Below are positions 1 through 5,755 of a stretch of 15,393 nt of DNA, piece by piece. The stretch spans positions 1 through 15,393 of the forward strand of contig DASSKF010000151.1 of NCBI GenBank assembly GCA_035690725.1, given 5' to 3'. The first letter of the stretch is position 1. Every line of letters starts with the position of its first letter. Position numbers and translations under genes: made by a program. A model generated the notes under the pieces. The model was not told where the DNA came from, searched no databases, and worked only from the letters and a program-made list of their open reading frames with translations. This DNA comes from DASSKF01 sp035690725. Its GTDB lineage: Bacteria > Actinomycetota > Actinomycetes > Actinomycetales > Dermatophilaceae.

Positions 1-272
1 GCCACTTCCCGGACCCGCACATCCGACGCTACCCGGCACCCGTCCGCATGCGCAGCCCCACGCGGCTTCGGCTGCGCGCTCACCGCGCCGACGCGCCGGA
101 GCCGTCAAGGTGGAGCGCCCCACCGGACGAACGACCTTGACGGCGACAAGCGCCGGCGCACACTCCACGGCGCCGAAAGCCCGCCCTTGACAACAGAAGG
201 GAGCCGATATAACGCACCCGCATTACGGCGGATCCGGATACGTGTCAAGGCTCCCTCGTTGACGTGCCGCCG
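1..272. other. Left-edge stretch without a recognised gene
   Basis: I cannot assign a gene here. One open frame enters from the left edge on the + strand and stops with TGA at 138-140; it begins with residues like HFPDPHIRRYPAPV and then turns Arg/Pro-rich, so it could be the C-terminal tail of a truncated gene, but I do not recognise it. The stretch also holds an 11-bp inverted repeat (101-144). A second set of shorter inverted matches is present: CCTTGACA at 185-192 against TGTCAAGG at 243-250, and AGGGAGCC at 198-205 against GGCTCCCT at 249-256. This looks like intergenic or element-end sequence upstream of a degraded region. Confidence 0.4.
101..144. repeat. Perfect 11-bp inverted repeat, 22-nt spacer
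   Basis: GCCGTCAAGGT at 101-111 is the exact reverse complement of ACCTTGACGGC at 134-144, with a 22-nt spacer. As RNA it would form a stable hairpin, but no T-run follows on either strand. It could be an intrinsic terminator of a gene to the left, a protein-binding site, or the end of a mobile or repeated element. The repeat itself is read directly; its role is not known. Confidence 0.55.
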
Positions 273-541
273 TCAGCTGGGGGCGGCGATCCCGGGGGAC
301 GGCAGCAGGTCCTGCCGGTGTGCGACGTGGATGACACCGTCGGAGTCCGCGGCTGCATCCTTGAGCTTTCGAGGTCCTGGAGGTCGCCGCGCCTCACCTT
401 CGCGCCGAGCGCGGACAGTGCCGCCGCTGACGTGTCCGATCGGGCCAGGCCGGTCACCGCGTGCCCTGCGGCGATGCGTTCGGGGACGATGTGCGAACCG
501 GAATAGCCGGTTCCGCCAGTGACGAACACGTGCATGTGCAT
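273..541 (-). pseudogene. NAD-dependent epimerase, frameshifted and truncated
   Basis: The remnant starts at ATG 541 (or 535) behind an AAGGAA ribosome-binding site. It opens with MHVFVTGGTGYSGSHI, the N-terminal Rossmann GGTGxxG motif of extended SDR sugar epimerase/dehydratase-like proteins, and continues with GLARSD and GAKVRRGDLQDLES. After DLQDLES the frame breaks: one missing base near position 363 moves the expected continuation (KDAAADSDGVIHVAHRQDLL) into another frame, which stops with TGA at 273-275. Family members are about 290 residues; fewer than 90 are left, so the substrate and catalytic YxxxK half is gone. It lies 71 nt downstream of the oxidoreductase at 613-1224 on the same strand and may once have been its operon partner. 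Family assignment is firm; the original substrate is unknown. Confidence 0.8.
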
Positions 542-612
542 GCTGCTGTTCCTTGTGAATGATGTGGCGCGCATGCTCAGTCTAGAAGGCTGCCGCCGAG
601 GAAGAGGAACCT

Positions 613-1224
613 TCAGCGGACCTCGGCGCCCAGGGCGAGGTCGAAGCCGGCACCATTGCGCGCCAGCCCCATCAGCAGGAGGCCGGCCGACTCGAGGATC
701 GAGGCCGCCTGCAGCCCTCCTGCGTCGAGGGTCCGCAGCTCCAAGCTCTCCAGGAACGCCGCGACAGTTGACTTTGCCTCAGCGCTGTCGCCCGCGATGA
801 ACGCGTCCAGCAGCGTGCCCTTCGCAAGAACGTGGCCGAAGATCGTGTTCAGTGCTTTCACGACGTGGGCGCTCTCGGGAGCGGCAGCCGCGATCTCCTG
901 AGCAGCCGAACTGGTGGTCACGAGCCCGCTGACGTCGGCGTTGAACGGGTTGGAGATGTCGACGAGGATTTTGCCGGCCAGCGCATCGCCGTAGTTCGCG
1001 ACCGCATCAACCACCCCCGTGTACAGGACGGCCATGATGACGATGTCACCCGCCGGCGTTGCGCCGAACGTGCCGACGGTGGCTCCATTGCCGATCTGGT
1101 CGGCGAGCGCCTGAGCCTTGGCGGTGTTGCGGCTCAAGAGCTCGACGGTGTGGCCGTGCTTGGCTGCCCGGGTGCCGATAACGGTGGCCATGTTGCCCGA
1201 GCCGATGATGCTGATGGTGGTCAT
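613..1224 (-). CDS. NAD(P)-binding oxidoreductase, F420:NADP reductase-like
   Basis: This 203-residue protein has the single Rossmann domain of the F420_oxidored family, whose members are NADPH:F420 oxidoreductases and related hydride-transfer enzymes. Visible motifs are the dinucleotide loop GSGNMA (8-13), SRN (31-33) at the end of strand 2 where NADP-specific members bind the 2'-phosphate, DISNPF (89-94) and VVKALNTIFG (121-130). Length fits the family (about 200-225). I chose ATG 1224 rather than the longer open frame because GGAGGAG lies 7 nt upstream and MTTISIIGSGNMA is a typical N-terminus. It is divergent from a TetR gene, an arrangement usual for a regulator and its target. Whether it uses F420, or only NADP with another small substrate, cannot be decided from sequence. 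Confidence 0.8.
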   Translation of the reverse strand: MTTISIIGSGNMATVIGTRAAKHGHTVELLSRNTAKAQALADQIGNGATVGTFGATPAGDIVIMAVLYTGVVDAVANYGDALAGKILVDISNPFNADVSGLVTTSSAAQEIAAAAPESAHVVKALNTIFGHVLAKGTLLDAFIAGDSAEAKSTVAAFLESLELRTLDAGGLQAASILESAGLLLMGLARNGAGFDLALGAEVR

Positions 1225-1294
1225 GATGATGCTCCTCCGTGGTTTGGTGGGCGGGTACCAAAGTGAGGCACCTGTCGCTCTGCACTCATAACCG

Positions 1295-1312
1295 GAGGGG
1301 CCCCTCATTCTA
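1295..1312 (-). promoter_or_regulatory. Putative oxidoreductase promoter with palindromic operator
   Basis: On the minus strand a -10-like TAGAAT occupies 1312-1307. A perfect 12-bp palindrome, GAGGGGCCCCTC (1295-1306), follows immediately and covers the predicted transcription start near 1300. An operator at the start site would suit repression by the divergently encoded TetR protein. The -35 element is weak. The palindrome is seen; its use as the TetR operator is inferred. Confidence 0.4.
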
Positions 1313-1421
1313 TTCCGGAGGAGCGTCTCAATTTGGCAGAAGATTCTTCGAGTCCCGACACCCGGGCGCATGAGCGGCTCCTCGACCGCGCAGAAACGGA
1401 GGCCGTCCTCAGCATCGTCGG

Positions 1422-1427
1422 TAGACT
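1422..1427 (+). promoter_or_regulatory. -10 box of the TetR gene; leaderless start
   Basis: TAGACT fits the actinobacterial TAnnnT -10 consensus and ends exactly 6 nt before GTG 1434, so the predicted +1 is the first base of the start codon. No Shine-Dalgarno sequence is correctly spaced: the only GGAG touches the start codon. No clear -35 is visible. Confidence 0.5.
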
Positions 1428-1433
1428 GACGGA

Positions 1434-2096
1434 GTGAGCCAGAGCGACGTCGAGCAGATGCAGAGGCCCCTGCGCCGGGATGCCCGGGAAAGCCGCGACA
1501 AGCTCATCGCCGCGGCGCAGGCCGAGTTCGCCGTCCACGGCGTGGATGCCTCCTTGGAGAAGATCGCACGCGACGCTGGCGTCGCCATCGGCACCCTGTA
1601 CCGCCACTTCCCCACTCGCCTGGACCTGCTCATGGCTGCCTTCAAGCCTCGGCTCCAGGAGTTCGTCGACGGGGCCAATAAGGCCGTGGAGATGGACGAT
1701 CCGTGGGACGGGTTCGTCGCCTACCTGGACAACCTGTTCGCCGTGCAGGCAGGAGACCGAGGCTTCAACGACTTCCTCTCTCGCCGCTTCCCCGGCAACT
1801 CTGAGACCGAACACATCCACGACGTGATGTGCCAACAAATTGAGGACGTTCTCGCGCGAGCCCAGGAAGCTGGCAAGGCTCGCCCTGACATCACCCGGGC
1901 AGACATCGTCATCCTGATCTGGTCCAACGGCCGGATCTTGGACGCCACCAGCGCCAAGGCGCCCACGGCCTGGCGACGCCAGCTCTACCTCATGCTCGAC
2001 GCCTACCGAGCTGCGCGAGCACACTCGATCCCCGAGCCGCCGATGACGGACGAGCAGCTCTACGACGCCATGGTCCATCTCAGCAAGGTGAAGTAG
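1434..2096 (+). CDS. TetR/AcrR-family transcriptional regulator
   Basis: This 220-residue protein has a TetR DNA-binding domain at its N-terminus. The helix-turn-helix spans about residues 41-66 and ends in GTLYRHFPTRLDLL, the family's hallmark. The rest is an all-helical ligand-binding and dimerisation region of usual length. The start is GTG 1434, supported by a -10 box that would make it the first codon of the mRNA; ATG 1458, in frame, is the alternative. The gene diverges from the F420-reductase-like gene across a 209-bp region with a perfect palindrome, so I infer that it controls that gene and probably itself. The ligand is unknown; the C-terminal region of TetR proteins is too variable to predict it. 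Confidence 0.88.
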   Translation: MSQSDVEQMQRPLRRDARESRDKLIAAAQAEFAVHGVDASLEKIARDAGVAIGTLYRHFPTRLDLLMAAFKPRLQEFVDGANKAVEMDDPWDGFVAYLDNLFAVQAGDRGFNDFLSRRFPGNSETEHIHDVMCQQIEDVLARAQEAGKARPDITRADIVILIWSNGRILDATSAKAPTAWRRQLYLMLDAYRAARAHSIPEPPMTDEQLYDAMVHLSKVK

Positions 2097-2289
2097 GGAC
2101 TCGGGCAACCCAGGTCGACCTCGACCGGTGATCGCCTACGGCATCGCGTCAATGGCGGCGGACGACGCACCGATTTCGGCAGTTGAGTGAGCTGGCCCAG
2201 TCCTCGGTGGCCCAATCTGGGCGCAAAGAGGCTCCTGCCAGTGGGTGATGCCGGGATCGATGGAGATGGCCACGGGGCCAGCCGACACG
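2097..2289. other. Gene-free stretch after the TetR gene
   Basis: No convincing coding sequence. It contains a 10-bp palindrome AGGTCGACCT (2112-2121) and a short hairpin, GCCCA-ATC-TGGGC (2210-2222), that could be a weak terminator for the TetR gene. Open frames on the minus strand here continue out of the degraded BRCT remnant and resemble nothing I know. Confidence 0.4.
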
Positions 2290-2534
2290 CGATCCGATCT
2301 TCTGCAACATTCGGCCGAAGGGCGTCCTCGGTCACGATGGGGATACACGTACTCGCGTGCCTTCTTCGCGTTGCCGCTCAAGGAGTCGGGTCAGCCGCGA
2401 CGACCTTGGTTGACCTCGTCACCCCACCAGGATCGAGACCCGCTGCCTTGGCTCGGGCGATCCAAACATCCCGGTCAGGCTTCATGTCGTCCGTGAAAAC
2501 AACACGATCGCCCGGCTCGAGGTGGAAGCCTCCG
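2290..2534 (-). pseudogene. BRCT-domain remnant of an exonuclease-like protein
   Basis: Reading the minus strand across frames recovers a BRCT domain of the kind found at the C-terminus of actinobacterial DNA polymerase III epsilon-like exonucleases. The pieces are LEPGDRVVFTDDM, RAKAAGLDPGGVTRSTKVV, AADP, then SLSGNAKKAREY, then IPIVTEDA. Two single-base lesions break it. A deletion near 2387 turns the expected AADPDSLSG into a stop (TGA at 2378-2380). An insertion near 2346 disrupts EYGIP. A third indel after VTEDA is possible, because another frame there reads RMLQKIGSRVG. The exonuclease part upstream is absent; at about 2535 the sequence passes into an integrase remnant on the opposite strand. 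It is certainly non-functional. The parent-family assignment rests on motif recall. Confidence 0.7.
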
Positions 2535-2535
2535 G

Positions 2536-2910
2536 ATGGTGCTGAGACCGGACCAGCGTGCCCGTCCAGGCGGCCATTGGGTGATCGAGCGGCACGTCCG
2601 TCGGGCACACCAACAGGTTGAGGACATGTCACCGAGGTTCCGCTTCCACGACCTGCGGCACTACTTCGCCGGTCTGCTCATCGCCTCCGGCCTGGACGTC
2701 AAGGTCGTGCAGAGCCGCCTGCGCCACGCGAGCGCCATGACCACGCTGAACACCGACGGCCACCTCTGGCCGGACACCGACGAGACCTCGCGGGCCGCGG
2801 TGGCGGCGTTGCTGCGGCCTCGTGAGGCACCAGTAAGGCACGAGAGGGGAGGGGATAGGCCGCTGACCTGCGGACGCGTCTACAGGTCGAAGTACATCTC
2901 GAACTCGTGA
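2536..2910 (+). pseudogene. Tyrosine recombinase (phage integrase), C-terminal stump
   Basis: This open frame of 124 codons carries only the end of a phage-type tyrosine recombinase catalytic domain. Residues 36-45 (FRFHDLRHYF) are the HxxR box with its catalytic Arg41. RLRHASAMTTL (61-71) is the next box with His64. LNTDGHLWPD (71-80) is where these integrases normally read L(D/N)TYGHLWPD with the nucleophilic Tyr. Here codon 2755-2757 is GAC (Asp), one base from TAC. The N-terminal arm and core domains are missing, and the first dozen codons look unrelated. The frame has lost its own stop and runs 31 bp past the convergent glnA stop. It is a dead remnant of an integrated element; recognisable homology covers about 2578-2835. 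Confidence 0.82.
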
Positions 2911-4304
2911 GGATGCGGGCGCAGCCGGATCGGGTCGACCTCGTTCTTGCGCTTCCAGGAGATCCACGTCTGGATCAGGTCCTCGGTGAACACGTCGCCC
3001 TCGAGCAGGAACTCGTGGTCGGCCTCCAGCGCGTCGAGCACCGCCGGCAGCGACGCGGGCACCTGCTCGATCGCCGCGTGCTCCTCCGGCGGCAGCTCGT
3101 AGAGGTCCTTGTCCACCGGCTCCGGCGGCTCGACCCGGTTGCGGATCCCGTCCAGGCCGGCCATCAGCTGGGCGGCGAACGCGAGGTAGGGGTTCGCCGA
3201 CGGGTCCGGCACGCGGAACTCGATCCGCTTGGCCTTCGGTGAGCTGCCCGTGATCGGGATCCGCACGCACGCGGACCGGTTGCGCGCGGAGTAGACGAGG
3301 TTGACCGGCGCCTCGAAGCCGGGCACCAGCCGGTGGTAGGAGTTCATCGTCGGGTTCGTGAACGCGAGAACCGCCGGGGCGTGCCGCAGCAGGCCGCCGA
3401 TGTACCACCGCGCGATGTCGGACAGCCCGCCGTAGCCCTGCTCGTCGTGGAACAGCGGCTGGCCGTCCTTCCACAGGCTCTGGTGCGAGTGCATCCCGGA
3501 GCCGTTGTCACCGAAGATCGGCTTCGGCATGAAGGTGGCGGTCTTGCCCGAGGCCCAGGCCGTGTTCTTCACGATGTACTTGAACTTCATCATGTCGTCG
3601 CCGGCGAGCAGCATGGTGTTGAACCGGTAGTTGATCTCCTGCTGCCCGGCCGTCCCGACCTCGTGGTGGGCCCGCTCGACGTCGATGCCGACCTTGGCGA
3701 GGTTGAGCGAGATCCGGTCCCGCAGGTCCGCGAAGTGGTCGGTCGGCGGGACGGGGAAGTAGCCGCCCTTGTAGCGCGGCTTGTAGCCGCGGTTGCCGCC
3801 CTCCTCGACCCGGCCGCTGTTCCAGGCCGCGGCGAGGGAGTCGATGAAGTAGTAGCCCGCGTGCTGGTTGGTCTCGAACCGCACGTCGTCGAAGACGTAG
3901 AACTCCGCCTCGGCACCGAAGAAGGCGGTGTCGGCGATGCCGGTCGAGCGCAGGTAGGCCTCCGCCTTGGCGCAGATCTGGCGCGGGTCCCGGGCATACG
4001 GCTCGTCGGTGAAGGGGTCCACTATCGAGAAGTTGATGATGAGCGTCTTCTCGGCGCGGAAGGGGTCGACGTAGGCGGTGGTCGGGTCCGGCACGAGCTT
4101 CATGTCGGACTCGTGGATCGCCTGGAAGCCCCGGATCGAGGAGCCGTCGAACATCTGGCCCTCGGTGAACGTGTCGGCCGTCACGGTCTCGGCGGGGACG
4201 TTGAAGTGCTGCATGACGCCCGGCAGGTCGATGAACCGCACGTCGACGAACTTCACCCCCTCCTCCTTGATGTAGGTCAGGACCTCTTCGGGGCTGCTGA
4301 ACAT
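2880..4304 (-). CDS. glnA: Glutamine synthetase type I
   Basis: Cytosolic dodecameric enzyme that condenses ammonium and glutamate to glutamine with ATP. It is full length at 474 residues (M. tuberculosis GlnA1 has 478). Seen in order: the N-terminal beta-grasp domain, FDGSSIRGF (52-60), the metal and glutamate site region around AEAEFYVFDD (131-140), and the ATP site KPIFGDNGSGMHSHQS (261-276). EFRVPDPSANPY (362-373) follows, then DLYELPPEE (400-408) with Tyr402 as the expected adenylylation site of the I-beta class. The start is ATG 4304, with AGGAGG 4 nt upstream; the longer open frame is rejected. A GlnR-type box lies about 95 nt upstream, so nitrogen-dependent transcription is likely in addition to adenylylation. 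It diverges from the RDD gene as in mycobacteria. Its 3' end abuts an integrase remnant. Confidence 0.97.
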   Translation of the reverse strand: MFSSPEEVLTYIKEEGVKFVDVRFIDLPGVMQHFNVPAETVTADTFTEGQMFDGSSIRGFQAIHESDMKLVPDPTTAYVDPFRAEKTLIINFSIVDPFTDEPYARDPRQICAKAEAYLRSTGIADTAFFGAEAEFYVFDDVRFETNQHAGYYFIDSLAAAWNSGRVEEGGNRGYKPRYKGGYFPVPPTDHFADLRDRISLNLAKVGIDVERAHHEVGTAGQQEINYRFNTMLLAGDDMMKFKYIVKNTAWASGKTATFMPKPIFGDNGSGMHSHQSLWKDGQPLFHDEQGYGGLSDIARWYIGGLLRHAPAVLAFTNPTMNSYHRLVPGFEAPVNLVYSARNRSACVRIPITGSSPKAKRIEFRVPDPSANPYLAFAAQLMAGLDGIRNRVEPPEPVDKDLYELPPEEHAAIEQVPASLPAVLDALEADHEFLLEGDVFTEDLIQTWISWKRKNEVDPIRLRPHPHEFEMYFDL

Positions 4305-4334
4305 CCGTCCTCCTGGGGACCGTGGGGGATCCGC

Positions 4335-4378
4335 GGCACGACGACACCACGGAGCTGGCGTGGCGTCGTTGTCGTGCC
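4335..4378 (-). promoter_or_regulatory. Long imperfect hairpin in the glnA leader
   Basis: GGCACGAC (4335-4342) pairs with GTCGTGCC (4371-4378), and 4343-4351 pairs with 4359-4367 apart from one mismatch. This gives a 17-position stem with a 3-nt bulge and a 7-nt loop. With the -10 box at 4381-4386, transcription would start near 4374, so nearly all of the structure would form at the 5' end of the glnA mRNA, about 30 nt before the ribosome-binding site. It could stabilise the mRNA or modulate translation; as DNA it could also be a binding site. It resembles no riboswitch I know. Confidence 0.45.
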
Positions 4379-4380
4379 CG

Positions 4381-4386
4381 ACCTTA
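4381..4386 (-). promoter_or_regulatory. -10 box of glnA
   Basis: TAAGGT on the minus strand fits TAnnnT, with a predicted start near 4374. The hexamer at -35 spacing is poor and lies inside the last GlnR-type half-site region, as expected for an activator-dependent promoter. Confidence 0.4.
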
Positions 4387-4396
4387 TCGGCCGCTC

Positions 4397-4434
4397 GTTT
4401 CCCGCCCATGACCCGTCTGTTACGCCGGTGTTAC
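4397..4434 (-). promoter_or_regulatory. GlnR-type box upstream of glnA
   Basis: The minus strand reads four pentamers at exact 11-bp periodicity: GTAAC (4434-4430), GTAAC (4423-4419), GTCAT (4412-4408) and GAAAC (4401-4397). Each pair is separated by 6 nt. The Streptomyces GlnR consensus is gTnAC-n6-GaAAC-n6-GTnAC-n6-GAAAC. Three of the four elements fit and GTCAT has one mismatch. The position just upstream of the glnA -10 suits GlnR activation or repression according to nitrogen supply. The spacing is seen directly; GlnR itself is not encoded in this window. Confidence 0.7.
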
Positions 4435-4441
4435 GTCGGCC

Positions 4442-4447
4442 TACGCT
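4442..4447 (+). promoter_or_regulatory. -10 box of the RDD gene; leaderless start
   Basis: TACGCT ends 6 nt before GTG 4454, which places +1 on the G of the start codon. No Shine-Dalgarno sequence is present. The -35 position (about 4419-4424) falls inside the GlnR-type box, so GlnR binding could also affect this gene. Confidence 0.5.
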
Positions 4448-4453
4448 TGCTGC

Positions 4454-4909
4454 GTGGCCAGTGGTGACGGGACGAGGGTGCAGGGAGACTCCGGCGCCCA
4501 CCCAGAGCTCGGTGCCTATCCGGGCCAACGACTCGGTATGCCCGAGCACGGCCGTGGCAGTGTCGCGCGCCTCGGTCGCCGGGTCGCCGCGCTGGTCATC
4601 GACTGGCTGCTCTGTGAGCTGATCGCCTTCGCGTTCCTCGGCTTTCGCCCCGGCAGCGGCACCGGCAGCTGGATCCCGCTGGTCGTCTTCGCGGTGGAGA
4701 ACCTGCTGCTGGTCGGCACCTGGGGCTCGACGGTCGGGCACCGGCTGCTCGGGATGCGGGTCATCCGGATGGACGGGCTGCCGGCCGGGCCCGTTCCCGG
4801 GCTGGTCCGCACCGTCCTGCTGTGCCTGCTCGTGCCCGCCCTGATCTGGGACCGCGACAACCGCGGCCTGCACGACAAGGCCGCCGGCACCGTCCTGATC
4901 CGCCTCTGA
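4454..4909 (+). CDS. RDD family membrane protein
   Basis: This 151-residue inner-membrane protein has an RDD domain. LGRRVAALVIDWLL (40-53) contains the first Arg and Asp of the motif within a transmembrane segment. Hydrophobic segments span about 44-64, 74-88 and 116-131. The family's C-terminal signature appears as VGHRLLGMRVIRMDG (94-108) and DRDNRGLHDKAAGTVLIR (133-150). The role of RDD proteins is uncertain; transport and Na+/H+ antiport have been proposed for some. The counterpart in M. tuberculosis is Rv2219A, at the same place between the DUF4191 gene and glnA1. The start is GTG 4454, supported by the -10 box; the first 35 residues are hydrophilic and poorly conserved in type, so an internal start cannot be excluded. 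It converges with the DUF4191 gene. Confidence 0.9.
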   Translation: MASGDGTRVQGDSGAHPELGAYPGQRLGMPEHGRGSVARLGRRVAALVIDWLLCELIAFAFLGFRPGSGTGSWIPLVVFAVENLLLVGTWGSTVGHRLLGMRVIRMDGLPAGPVPGLVRTVLLCLLVPALIWDRDNRGLHDKAAGTVLIRL

Positions 4910-4913
4910 GGCA

Positions 4914-4962
4914 GACGTCAGCGGCCGGGTCGGATGGCCGCTTCCTGCGACGTCAGCGGCCG
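4914..4962. repeat. 14-bp direct repeat across the DUF4191 stop codon
   Basis: GACGTCAGCGGCCG occurs at 4914-4927 and again at 4949-4962, a 35-bp period. The second copy contains the DUF4191 stop codon (TCA on the plus strand, 4953-4955), so the first copy looks like a duplicated gene end lying in the spacer. A local tandem duplication would explain it. Confidence 0.6.
4920..4942. terminator. Bidirectional hairpin between RDD and DUF4191 genes
   Basis: AGCGGCC (4920-4926) pairs with GGCCGCT (4936-4942) around a 9-nt loop. It sits in the 43-bp gap between two convergent genes. It lacks a T-run, as is common for high-G+C hairpin terminators, so it is only a candidate. Confidence 0.4.
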
Positions 4963-5750
4963 CGCAGACCCCGGCGATCCATTCGCACCCGGTTCGGGTC
5001 GACGCCGGCGGGGACGGGCGGCTTCATACCGCCGAGCGCCTTGAGCCGCTTGTTCACGGCGGCGACCTCGGCCTTGGTCAACGCCGGCTTGAGCTTGCCG
5101 ACCCGCTTGGTCAGCTTGCTGATCGGCACCGTGTCCTCGCCCTGGCCGACCCGCAGCACGTGCACCGGCACCCCCTGGCCGGTGACCCGGACGACCTTCT
5201 TGCGCTCGGACTCGGCCAGCCGGGTGGCCGGGCCCTTGGGGCCCTCGGCGACCAGCACGACCCCCGGGCGACCGATCGCGCGGAACACCATCGCCGCGGC
5301 GGAGATGTCGCGGGCGGCGCTGCCTCGGCGACTGGCCTCGGCAGCGACCGGCTCGCGCTCGGCATACCACCCCCGGCGCAGTGAGCTGAGGGCCGCACCC
5401 GCGGCCCCGGGCTGCCCCTCGATGCTGCGGTAGGCGGCTGTCTCGGCCCGGCGTCCGAGGACGATCATCGCGGCGAGGACGCCGAAGAGGATGCCGAGGA
5501 TCGCGCAGTAGACCAGGTGCCCGATGAGGAGGCCGACGATGACCAGGACGCCGAAGGCAACCAGGAACACCAGCAGCAGCACCCAGTTCAGGTTGGGGTC
5601 GTTGGCCCGGGTCGTGGTGTAGATCTGCCGCATCTGCGCGATGCGGCCCGGCGCCTTCTGTCCGGTGGAGCCCGACGTCGACCGCCGGCGGCCCATCCGG
5701 GCGATGCGGGCGGACAGGGCAGACTGGGGTGAGTCCTTGCGGCGGGCCAT
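4953..5750 (-). CDS. DUF4191 membrane protein
   Basis: This 265-residue protein matches the actinobacterial DUF4191 family (M. tuberculosis Rv2219), whose function is unknown. The N-terminus is basic (MARRK, then many Arg/Lys to about 50). Two transmembrane helices follow at about 56-78 and 80-99, separated by a very short turn. The rest is a soluble domain, probably cytosolic, with MVFRAIGRPGVVLVAEGP (154-171) and a Lys-rich C-terminus including ISKLTKRVGKLKPALTKAEV (210-229). The start is ATG 5750, with GAGGGA just upstream. Only 5 nt separate it from the lipA stop, so it is almost surely cotranscribed behind lipA. That linkage is conserved in actinobacteria and suggests, without proving, a membrane function connected to lipoylation or its enzymes. 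Confidence 0.9.
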   Translation of the reverse strand: MARRKDSPQSALSARIARMGRRRSTSGSTGQKAPGRIAQMRQIYTTTRANDPNLNWVLLLVFLVAFGVLVIVGLLIGHLVYCAILGILFGVLAAMIVLGRRAETAAYRSIEGQPGAAGAALSSLRRGWYAEREPVAAEASRRGSAARDISAAAMVFRAIGRPGVVLVAEGPKGPATRLAESERKKVVRVTGQGVPVHVLRVGQGEDTVPISKLTKRVGKLKPALTKAEVAAVNKRLKALGGMKPPVPAGVDPNRVRMDRRGLRGR

Positions 5751-5755
5751 GTCCC

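Noticed and set aside
187..213. TTGACA ... TATAAC promoter on the plus strand
   Set aside because: Spacing is only 15 bp and no plus-strand gene follows; the next recognisable coding remnant is on the minus strand.
187..522. 111-codon plus-strand open frame
   Set aside because: It is antisense to the epimerase remnant, whose conserved GGTGxxG motif shows the true strand.
2136..2381. 81-codon minus-strand gene after the TetR gene
   Set aside because: Its first residues are the middle of the frameshifted BRCT domain and the remainder matches nothing; it is part of the pseudogene, not a separate gene.
4397..4434. PHO box instead of GlnR box
   Set aside because: The 11-bp periodicity is shared, but the units read GTAAC/GAAAC, not the GTTCACC-like unit of PhoP sites.
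3333..4622. 429-codon plus-strand open frame opposite glnA
   Set aside because: Antisense shadow rich in Val, Arg, Gly and Asp; glnA on the other strand is unambiguous.
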